A stretch of 64,000 bases of DNA from Alistipes finegoldii DSM 17242. GTDB lineage: Bacteria; Bacteroidota; Bacteroidia; Bacteroidales; Rikenellaceae. The translations under genes and the position numbers were made by a program. Each line of letters begins with the position of its first letter. Positions within the stretch are counted from its first letter, which is position 1. The DNA lies in NCBI RefSeq assembly GCF_000265365.1, contig NC_018011.1:3427501-3491500 (forward strand). The letters are read 5' to 3'. Positions 20,865-27,325 of the stretch are shown piece after piece. A model generated the notes under the pieces. It was not told where the DNA came from, did not search any database, and saw only the letters and a program-made list of their open reading frames with translations.

Positions 20865-21305
20865 ATGGCACAATACGCAATTATTTCGACCGAGAAAGGC
20901 GACATGAAAGCCGAACTCTATACCGATGAGACGCCGGGCACGGTGGCGAACTTCGTAAAACTCGCGGAGAGCCGTTTCTACGACGGACTGACTTTCCACC
21001 GGGTGATTCCGGGATTCGTCATTCAGGGCGGCTGCCCCAAAGGCGACGGCACAGGCGGTCCGGGTTACACGATCAAATGCGAAACCTCGGCTCCGCGCCA
21101 GTACCACGACCGGGGCGTACTCTCGATGGCCCATGCGGGACGCGACACGGGCGGCTCGCAGTTCTTCATCTGCCACACCCGCGAAACGACGCAGCATCTC
21201 GACGGCCGTCACACCTGCTTCGGCCGCGTCGTCGAAGGGCTGGAGGTCATCGACGACATCCGTCCCGGCGACCTGATCCTCTCGGTCCGTATCGTGAACG
21301 AGTAG
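20865..21305 (+). CDS. Cyclophilin-type peptidyl-prolyl isomerase
   Basis: A 146-residue isomerase with the complete cyclophilin core: [13 protein letters not shown] carries the catalytic Arg and hydrophobic pocket residues, followed by [16 protein letters not shown] and [14 protein letters not shown]. There is no signal peptide, so it is cytoplasmic (PpiB-like) and helps folding by isomerising X-Pro bonds. It starts 14 bases after purT and ends before a strong terminator. Confidence 0.93.
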   Translation: MAQYAIISTEKGDMKAELYTDETPGTVANFVKLAESRFYDGLTFHRVIPGFVIQGGCPKGDGTGGPGYTIKCETSAPRQYHDRGVLSMAHAGRDTGGSQFFICHTRETTQHLDGRHTCFGRVVEGLEVIDDIRPGDLILSVRIVNE

Positions 21306-21351
21306 CGCGCCGCTGCAATCGCAGATTATCCCTGAGGTCGCAGAATTCGCC

Positions 21352-21380
21352 AAAGGCTCTCCGTACGGAGAGCCTTTTTT
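21352..21380 (+). terminator. Terminator of purT-cyclophilin
   Basis: A self-complementary hairpin AAAGGCTCTCCG/CGGAGAGCCTTT (21352-21377) followed by T residues to 21380. Confidence 0.9.
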
Positions 21381-21529
21381 CGTCGCGGGAAGATCCGTTG
21401 CCCGCAAGAGGAGACCGCACGGCGGCCTGTCCTCCTCTTTTCCGCATCGTCGGCATCAGCGTGGAGCGGCACGAAGAGAGGGTGTCGCCGGTCTGATGCT
21501 GCGGGAACCGGCAATGCGCTGCCGCCGCG

Positions 21530-22381
21530 TCATATCTTCCGGATCATTTCGAACTGCTTTCCCTGCGGCACGATGTTTTTCGCTTGCAGGAATCCGGTTA
21601 TCGAGCCGCACGAGACGTCGGTATTTATGATTTTGAGGGAGTCGTTCCTGTTCAGCCGGAGCATCTCCCGCAGCAGCAGGCCGGCGATTCCCTTTCTGCG
21701 GTACTGCCGCTTCACCGCGATCTGCGCGACGTCGCCCGACGCGGGTTCGAAAACGCAGTAGCCGGCGAGTTCCTCTTCGGTGAAGACGCCCAGACTGACG
21801 AAATCTCCGGCGGCTCTTCCTATGGATTCGAAACTGTTCTGCCACGAGGGCGTGAAATCCCAAAAGGAGGAGATCGAAGCGAATTTTTCGGGATCTATCC
21901 GTCTCACCGAGTGGGGCAGGCGGGGCGTATCGCCCCGGTCGACGATTTCCGTGTTCGCCCGGCAGAAATAGTTGAACTCCCGAACCGTCTCGAACCCCAG
22001 ATTCCGGTAAACGGACACGGCTCCGGTGTTGTGCTGCAACACCTCCAGCAGATACTGTCCGACGCCCGCCCGCCGTAGGTGCGGCATCGAGTGTCTGAAA
22101 ATCTCCGTGGCCAGTCCCGTGCCCCGGTACTCCTTGAGGGTCCCGGTTCCCGTGTCGTAAGCCGTCGGCACGCCGTTGAAATTGCCGATGCCGTTCAGCG
22201 TGAAAGCCGCGATCTGCGCTCCGTCGAATGCGGCGAACGACAGGGTGGGATCGAAACCGCGCCGTGTCAGCATGGCCCGCAGCTGTTCCGCGTTCAGCTG
22301 CACCTCGTAGTCGGCGAACGCCCGGCCGAAAGCCCTGAACAGCGTGTTGAAGTCTGTCTTTTCCAGTGATTTTATCTCCAT
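21530..22381 (-). CDS. Tandem GNAT acetyltransferase
   Basis: A 283-residue protein with two GNAT folds. The N-terminal one contains the acetyl-CoA loop-like YRGTGLATEIF (about 86-96) and NTGAVSVYRNLGFE. The C-terminal one contains VAQIAVKRQYRRKGIAGLLL (about 218-237), whose RRKGIA is the canonical pyrophosphate-binding loop. It transfers an acyl group to an unknown amine acceptor in the cytosol. It stands alone between two terminators, with a -7 box (22438-22445, minus strand) upstream. Confidence 0.85.
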   Translation of the reverse strand: MEIKSLEKTDFNTLFRAFGRAFADYEVQLNAEQLRAMLTRRGFDPTLSFAAFDGAQIAAFTLNGIGNFNGVPTAYDTGTGTLKEYRGTGLATEIFRHSMPHLRRAGVGQYLLEVLQHNTGAVSVYRNLGFETVREFNYFCRANTEIVDRGDTPRLPHSVRRIDPEKFASISSFWDFTPSWQNSFESIGRAAGDFVSLGVFTEEELAGYCVFEPASGDVAQIAVKRQYRRKGIAGLLLREMLRLNRNDSLKIINTDVSCGSITGFLQAKNIVPQGKQFEMIRKI

Positions 22382-22437
22382 ATGCGTCGGTTTCGGCGGA
22401 AAAATGGCCGCCCGGCAAGGCTATGCCCGCTCTGTTT

Positions 22438-22445
22438 CAAAGATA
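22438..22445 (-). promoter_or_regulatory. -7 box upstream of the GNAT gene
   Basis: The minus strand reads TATCTTTG about 57 bases before the start codon. The -33 element is not clear. Confidence 0.4.
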
Positions 22446-22532
22446 GTGATTTTTACCGATCTCCGCTTCCCGAATTCCGCTTTTTCACCGCAGCTCCGGT
22501 CCGTGCGACGGCCGGGAAACCCGCAGCAAAAA

Positions 22533-22568
22533 AAAGAGACCGTCTCAAAACGCTGAGACAGTCTCTTT
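22533..22568. terminator. Hairpin after the aminotransferase gene
   Basis: AAAGAGAC-GTCTCA pairs with TGAGAC-GTCTCTTT with one internal mismatch and a 6-base loop, with A/T runs outside. It lies 34 bases past the minus-strand stop at 22602. Confidence 0.85.
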
Positions 22569-22601
22569 GTCATTCGGTTCTTGGACCGTATCGCCTCCGG
22601 A

Positions 22602-23789
22602 TTATTTTCCGAACTTGGCCTTGATGTTTTCCGTCGCCTTCTTCAGCAGCTCCTCTGGGCAGCAGAGCGTGATGCGGATGTAACGCTTGCCCTCCGAGCC
22701 GAAGATGCCGCCCGGAGTCAGGAACACGTCGCACTTGTCCATCACCTCGTCCGAGAATGCGAAACTGTCACCCTCGTACGACTCCGGCAGTTCGGCCCAT
22801 ACGAACAGTCCCGCCTGATGCTCGCGGTATTTGCATCCCAGCGCGTCGAGCAGCGCGTACGCCTGCTTCTCACGGCCGTAGTAGATGTCGTTCAGCTCCT
22901 TGAACCACTCCTCGCCCAGCGCCAGCGCCGTGTCGGCCGCAGCCTGAATGGGGTAGAACATACCCGAATCCATGTTCGACTTGAACGTGAGGATCGAGTC
23001 GATCCACTCCTTCTTGCCTACGACCACGCCCACGCGCCAGCCGGCCATCGAATGGCCTTTCGACAGCGAGTTCATCTCCAGCGCCACGTCGCGCGCGCCT
23101 TCTGCCTCCATGATCGAGATCGGAGCCGCCGCGTTGCGGATGAAGCTGTAGGGGTTGTCGTGCACGATCAGTATGTTGTGCTTGGCGCCGAAATCCACGA
23201 TCTGCTGGAACAGCTCCATGGTCGGGGTCTGTCCCGTCGGCATGTTGGGGTAGTTTATCAGCATCATCTTCACACCGTCCAGCCCGGCCTTCTCGATCGC
23301 CGCGAAATCGGGGTAGAAATTCGTCTCCTTGTTGAGCGCATAGGTCACCATCTCGCCGCCGGCCAGACGCACGGCCGCCGAGTAGGTGGGGTAGCCGGGG
23401 TTGGGCACCAGCACCTTGTCGCCCTTATTGAGGAACGTCATGCAGATGTGCATGATACCCTCCTTCGAACCGATCAGGGGCAGCACCTCCGAATTGTAGT
23501 CCAGCTCGGTGCGGTACCATTTCTTGTACCAGTCTGCAAAAGCTTTGCGCAGGATCGGCTCTCCCTTGTAGGACATGTATTTGTGCACGTCGGGACGCTG
23601 CGCCTCTTTGGCGAGACGGTCGATGACCGACTGGTGCGGGGGCAGGTCGGGGCTGCCCATAGCGAGTTTCACGATCTGACGGCCCGTTGCCGCTTCGATT
23701 TCGGCGATCTCGCGCAGACGGCGCGAAAAATAGTACTCTCCGATGCCGTCCAACCGATGGGAACGGGCGATGTTGACTGCTTTTGCCAT
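22602..23789 (-). CDS. PLP-dependent class I/II aminotransferase
   Basis: A 395-residue fold-type I aminotransferase. The lysine that binds pyridoxal phosphate is in MNSLSKGHSMAGWRVG, the cofactor-contacting Asn in LINYPNMPTGQT, the Asp/Tyr pair in IVHDNPYSF, and the substrate carboxylate Arg in YIRITLCC. The general pattern (SPDLPPHQSVIDRL, YPTYSAAV) resembles the LL-diaminopimelate/alanine aminotransferase branch, but the substrate cannot be fixed. The frame is open to 23954, yet the promoter -7 box at 23821-23828 lies inside that extension, so the ATG at 23789 (MAKAVNIARSH) is the start. It is transcribed alone. Confidence 0.9.
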   Translation of the reverse strand: MAKAVNIARSHRLDGIGEYYFSRRLREIAEIEAATGRQIVKLAMGSPDLPPHQSVIDRLAKEAQRPDVHKYMSYKGEPILRKAFADWYKKWYRTELDYNSEVLPLIGSKEGIMHICMTFLNKGDKVLVPNPGYPTYSAAVRLAGGEMVTYALNKETNFYPDFAAIEKAGLDGVKMMLINYPNMPTGQTPTMELFQQIVDFGAKHNILIVHDNPYSFIRNAAAPISIMEAEGARDVALEMNSLSKGHSMAGWRVGVVVGKKEWIDSILTFKSNMDSGMFYPIQAAADTALALGEEWFKELNDIYYGREKQAYALLDALGCKYREHQAGLFVWAELPESYEGDSFAFSDEVMDKCDVFLTPGGIFGSEGKRYIRITLCCPEELLKKATENIKAKFGK

Positions 23790-23820
23790 AGTGTAATCAG
23801 GTGTTTGGATTTGCTGTTTG

Positions 23821-23850
23821 CAAAGATAGGTATTCCTATTAAAAATTAAA
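23821..23850 (-). promoter_or_regulatory. Promoter of the aminotransferase gene
   Basis: The minus strand has TATCTTTG (23821-23828) with a TTTA/TTTT -33 region about 19 bases upstream. The leader is about 25 bases. Confidence 0.6.
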
Positions 23851-23974
23851 AGCCATCGTTGAATTTTATCTCCCTTCGGACTCTCTCCGCCGCTTCGTTT
23901 CCCGCTCAGACCTGCTTCGGGGCGGTATGTCGGGCGGGTAACAGTTCGTAACATTTTTTACGAACCGTCCCCTT

Positions 23975-25639
23975 TTACAGCGCGAAGAGAATGAATATCT
24001 GCGCCGTCAGCACGCGCAGGAACATCACTACGGGATAGACCGTCGAATAACCCACGGCCGGCATGTCGTTGCCCGCCGTGGCGTTGGCGTAGGCCAGCGC
24101 CGGGGGATCGGTCGTCGATCCGGCGATAAGTCCCATCAGCGTGTAGTAGTTCATCTTGAGCCACAGCCGCGCTACCAGCGCGACGATTATCAGCGGCAGG
24201 ACGGTGATGATGACGCCGTATCCGATCCAGCGGTAACCGCCGTCGACGATGGCGTCGATGAATCCGTCGCCCGCGCCGATGCCCACCGCCGCGAGGAACA
24301 GCGCGATGCCGATTTCGCGCAGCATCAGGTTGGCGCTCATCGTGGTGTAGGTGACCAGATGGAAATGCGTACCGAAGCGTCCGATCAGGATGGCCACGAT
24401 CAGCGGGCCTCCGGCCAGTCCGAGCTTCACGGGCTGGGGCACGTTGAGCAGCGGAATCGACCCCAGCAGCACACCTAAAGCGATACCTACGAAGATCGTC
24501 ACCAAATTAGGCTGGTTCAGCTTCTTGAGCGAGTTGCCCAATACGTCGGCCACCTGCGCCACGGCCTTCGCGGGTCCCACGACCATCACGCGGTCGCCGA
24601 CCTGCAGTTCCAAGCCCTGATAGGGGATCAGATCGACGCCCGCGCGGTTTACGCGCGTGATGGTGATGCCGTATTTCGTGCGCAGGCGCAGGTCGGAGAA
24701 TTTCTTGCCGTTGAGCGACGATTTCGTGATCAGGATGCGGCGCGACACCAGCTCGGCGTTGGGCGTATTGTTGCCCCACTGCTCGTCGGTCATCTCCACG
24801 CGGCGGCCGAAGAAGGCCACGATCGCCTCGATGTCCTCGGCCTGCGAGATCACCCACAGCCGGTCGCCGAGGTGTATCACGCTATCCGCATCGGCCATCG
24901 AGATCGTTCCGTCGGGACGCAGGATGCGCGATATGACGAACTGACGGTTGATCAGGTCGCGGACATAGGCCACCGTGCGGCCGTCGAGCGTCTTGTTGGT
25001 GAATTCGACCGACACCTTGTCGGCGAGCTTGTGCTCCCGGCTCAGCGCCGCCAGCCCCTCGTCCTCCTTTTCGAACTTCACGCGCAGGGCGTAGCGGATG
25101 AAGATCATCGTGAATATGATGCCCACGACGCCGAGCGGATAGGCCACGGCGTAACCCAGCGCGATCGTGGGGTCTTCGATCCCCGACGCATCGGCGTAAG
25201 CCTGCTGCGCGGCGCCCAGTCCGGGGGTGTTGGTCACGGCGCCCGAAAGGATGCCGACCATCGTCGGAATCGGCGTGCCGGTCACCAGATGGACGACATA
25301 GGCCGTCGCCACGCCCAGCAATACGATCGCCACGGCGCACATGACCAGCGTCATGCCGCCGTGTTTGAACGATGCGAAAAATCCCGGTCCGACCTGCAGA
25401 CCGATCGAGAAGACGAACAGAATCAGCCCGAATTCCTGCACGAAATGCCTGACCTCGCCGTCCACCGTCATTCCGAAATGACTCAGGACGATGCCCACGA
25501 ACAGAATCCACGTGATTCCGAGCGAGACGCCGCCAATTTTGACTTTTCCGAGCAGAATGCCGATGGTGATGACCAACGCGAAGGTCAGCACGGCATGGGC
25601 GATGCCGTTGCCGAAGAACAAGGTGTGTAACCACTCCAT
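23975..25639 (-). CDS. YidE/AspT-family transporter with two RCK_C domains
   Basis: A 554-residue inner-membrane protein. An N-terminal block of about five to six hydrophobic helices (1-195) is followed by two cytoplasmic TrkA-C/RCK_C-like domains (about 205-370: SVEFTNKTLDGRTVAYVRDL and LITKSSLNGKKFSDLRLRTK) and a second membrane block (380-554). Helix motifs such as GAVTNTPGLGAAQQAY and IAGSTTDPPALAYA are duplicated, one in each half, as in AspT aspartate-alanine exchangers and E. coli YidE/YbjL. It is probably an anion or amino acid antiporter; the substrate is unknown. The minus strand has a TACTTTTG -7 box at 25676-25683. Confidence 0.88.
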   Translation of the reverse strand: MEWLHTLFFGNGIAHAVLTFALVITIGILLGKVKIGGVSLGITWILFVGIVLSHFGMTVDGEVRHFVQEFGLILFVFSIGLQVGPGFFASFKHGGMTLVMCAVAIVLLGVATAYVVHLVTGTPIPTMVGILSGAVTNTPGLGAAQQAYADASGIEDPTIALGYAVAYPLGVVGIIFTMIFIRYALRVKFEKEDEGLAALSREHKLADKVSVEFTNKTLDGRTVAYVRDLINRQFVISRILRPDGTISMADADSVIHLGDRLWVISQAEDIEAIVAFFGRRVEMTDEQWGNNTPNAELVSRRILITKSSLNGKKFSDLRLRTKYGITITRVNRAGVDLIPYQGLELQVGDRVMVVGPAKAVAQVADVLGNSLKKLNQPNLVTIFVGIALGVLLGSIPLLNVPQPVKLGLAGGPLIVAILIGRFGTHFHLVTYTTMSANLMLREIGIALFLAAVGIGAGDGFIDAIVDGGYRWIGYGVIITVLPLIIVALVARLWLKMNYYTLMGLIAGSTTDPPALAYANATAGNDMPAVGYSTVYPVVMFLRVLTAQIFILFAL

Positions 25640-25675
25640 ATTAACCTACTTTTGTACGAATTGCCAGTAATTGTG

Positions 25676-25683
25676 CAAAAGTA
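25676..25683 (-). promoter_or_regulatory. -7 box of the YidE-like transporter gene
   Basis: The minus strand reads TACTTTTG about 36 bases before the start codon, in A/T-rich sequence. The -33 element is weak. Confidence 0.4.
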
Positions 25684-25766
25684 GTATTTATTATAGAATT
25701 TAAAAAACTTTGATGCGACTTTTATGGTGCCGATATACGTCCGTCCGTCCGCCGCAGGGGTTGCGG

Positions 25767-26465
25767 CTAATACAGATACCGCTCCATCAGCGGCATGAGC
25801 AGCGCCGTCGCCAGCCCCATCAGGGCCATGGCCAGCCCGCTCAGAGCGCCCTCCACGGCGCCTATCTCGATGGCGCGCGCCGTTCCGATGCCGTGTGCGG
25901 CGGCTCCCAGCGCAAATCCCCGCGCTTCGGCGTCCCGCACCCCGCAGCGGCGCAGAATCCACTCGCCGAAGATGCTGCCGAAGATTCCGACGCAGAAGAC
26001 CACGACCGACGTGATCGGCACGATGCCGCCCAGCGGTCCCGACACGGAGACGGCGATCGGCACGGTGACCGATTTGGGGGCTATCGAGGTGAGGATTTCG
26101 CGCCCTGCGCCGAACGCCATGGCGATATAGACGACGCTCAGCACGCCCGTCACGCATCCCGCGAGGGTTGCGACGCCCACCGGCAGCAGACTGCCGCGCA
26201 GCTGTTCCATCTGTTCGTAAAGCAGGTATCCCAACGCCACGACCGACATGCCCAGCGCGAAATCGAGCGCCGAAGTCGCCTGCTTGTAGCGGGGATAGTC
26301 GATGCCCGCCGCGCTGAGGAAGACGATCACCGCGACGAACGTCAGCAGTACGGGATGCAGCAGCGGCACCCGCAGCCGTCGGTAGACGGCGCAGCCCAAG
26401 CAGTAGAGTCCTACGGTGAGCGTCAGCAGGAAGAGATCCGAGGAGAGGAATGCCTTGTCAATCAT
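25767..26465 (-). CDS. lrgB: LrgB/CidB-family membrane protein
   Basis: A 232-residue integral membrane protein with about seven hydrophobic segments and the LrgB family pattern: PKSVTVPIAVSVSGPLGGIV and AAAHGIGTARAIE. In Staphylococcus the LrgA/LrgB pair modulates murein hydrolase export, and related plant and bacterial members move glycolate or pyruvate; which applies here is unknown. Its start overlaps the end of the LrgA-like gene by 8 bases, so the two are translationally coupled. Confidence 0.9.
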   Translation of the reverse strand: MIDKAFLSSDLFLLTLTVGLYCLGCAVYRRLRVPLLHPVLLTFVAVIVFLSAAGIDYPRYKQATSALDFALGMSVVALGYLLYEQMEQLRGSLLPVGVATLAGCVTGVLSVVYIAMAFGAGREILTSIAPKSVTVPIAVSVSGPLGGIVPITSVVVFCVGIFGSIFGEWILRRCGVRDAEARGFALGAAAHGIGTARAIEIGAVEGALSGLAMALMGLATALLMPLMERYLY

Positions 26466-26850
26466 GGTCGGGAGTGTTTGGAGCGGTTTCGCGCAGATGC
26501 CGGATGCGCCGCAGGCGCGAACGGCGGTTCAGGCTTTGGAAGGTCTGCCCCGTGACGAGCAGGACGACGATCGTCGAGACGATGCCCGAAATCACGATCG
26601 CCCACAGATTGTCGAGAATCACCCGGTAGGAGTCCATCAGCCCCACGCCGTAGGGGACGAAGAAGAGCGCCATGGCTCCCAGCAGGAATTTCGCCGCCGG
26701 ACGCACGGTCTCGGCTTTGACCCAACGCATGCAGAGCGCCGCGAAAAGCAGGATCATGCCGATGATGTTACCTGACACATAACCTCCGGTCAGGATGCTC
26801 AATGCGTTGCCGATCAGCCAGAAAAGGAGTATGTAAAAGAGTCCGAGCAT
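26458..26850 (-). CDS. lrgA: LrgA/CidA-family membrane protein
   Basis: A 130-residue holin-like protein with four hydrophobic segments and the family stretch GNIIGMILLFAAL and LGAMALFFVPYGVGLM. It ends in a basic/hydrophilic tail (NRRSRLRRIRHLRE) in the cytosol. It is the partner of the overlapping LrgB-like gene. Possible -7 boxes on the minus strand lie at 26900-26907 (TAATTTTG) and 26953-26960 (TATCTTTG). Confidence 0.88.
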   Translation of the reverse strand: MLGLFYILLFWLIGNALSILTGGYVSGNIIGMILLFAALCMRWVKAETVRPAAKFLLGAMALFFVPYGVGLMDSYRVILDNLWAIVISGIVSTIVVLLVTGQTFQSLNRRSRLRRIRHLRETAPNTPDHD

Positions 26851-26899
26851 AATTTCTGCACATGTTCGCCTGCAAAGGCATAAAGGCCGTGTACAGCGG

Positions 26900-26960
26900 C
26901 AAAATTAGTCGTCTGTGCACAAGCGGCCTGTTTCGGCGAAATTTATCTGCCGCAAAGATA
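26900..26960 (-). promoter_or_regulatory. Two candidate -7 boxes upstream of lrgAB
   Basis: The minus strand reads TAATTTTG at 26900-26907 and TATCTTTG at 26953-26960, both inside the 3' part of the neighbouring Cys-rich frame. That placement suggests the end of that frame may not be protein coding. Confidence 0.4.
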
Positions 26961-27324
26961 GCGTTTTTGGCCGTATGTTGTACCTGCAGGAGTTGATTTG
27001 TGAGCGGTCACGGTCTCCTGTCGCTTCGTCTGCGTCCCGGAGGATGTCGCGCGCAGATGCGGCGAGCCGAAATCGTCCATCGCATATTGATTTGCAGTTG
27101 CCGGGCGGCAAAACGCCACGCCGGCGCATCCTCCCGCGATCAGACGGGGTGCAGGGGCTTCGCCGTTTATCGTTGCGCCGCACCGCTTTGAGCGGACACT
27201 GCGCACTGGCGCACGACGCGCATCCGCCGCGCCTGCGCCCCCGGAAGAAGCACCGGAGCCGCCGTGCGAGCAACACCGCGACCGCCGCTCCGATCGCCCA
27301 TACCGTATAATCCTGCCATCCCAT
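26905..27324 (-). CDS. FeoB-associated Cys-rich membrane protein with an abnormal tail
   Basis: It begins MGWQDYTVWAIGAAVAVLL, one transmembrane helix, then a basic stretch and the Cys cluster CASCASAQCPLK (about residues 35-46). Directly after feoB (1-base gap), this is the small FeoB-associated protein of many bacteria, normally about 50-70 residues. Here the frame continues to 139 residues with a basic, non-family tail. A stop (27167-27169) lies in an adjacent frame just after the Cys cluster and would give about 52 residues, so a one-base shift or sequencing error may have removed the natural end. The N-terminal 50 residues are secure; the tail is doubtful. Confidence 0.65.
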   Translation of the reverse strand: MGWQDYTVWAIGAAVAVLLARRLRCFFRGRRRGGCASCASAQCPLKAVRRNDKRRSPCTPSDRGRMRRRGVLPPGNCKSICDGRFRLAASARDILRDADEATGDRDRSQINSCRYNIRPKTLSLRQINFAETGRLCTDD

Positions 27325-27325
27325 A

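Noticed and set aside
23790..23954. N-terminal extension of the aminotransferase
   Set aside because: A strong -7 box lies within it at 23821-23828; the conserved protein begins at 23789.
25647..25654. Plus-strand TACTTTTG near the YidE gene
   Set aside because: It matches the -7 consensus but drives nothing in the plus direction for more than 4 kb, so it is taken as chance.
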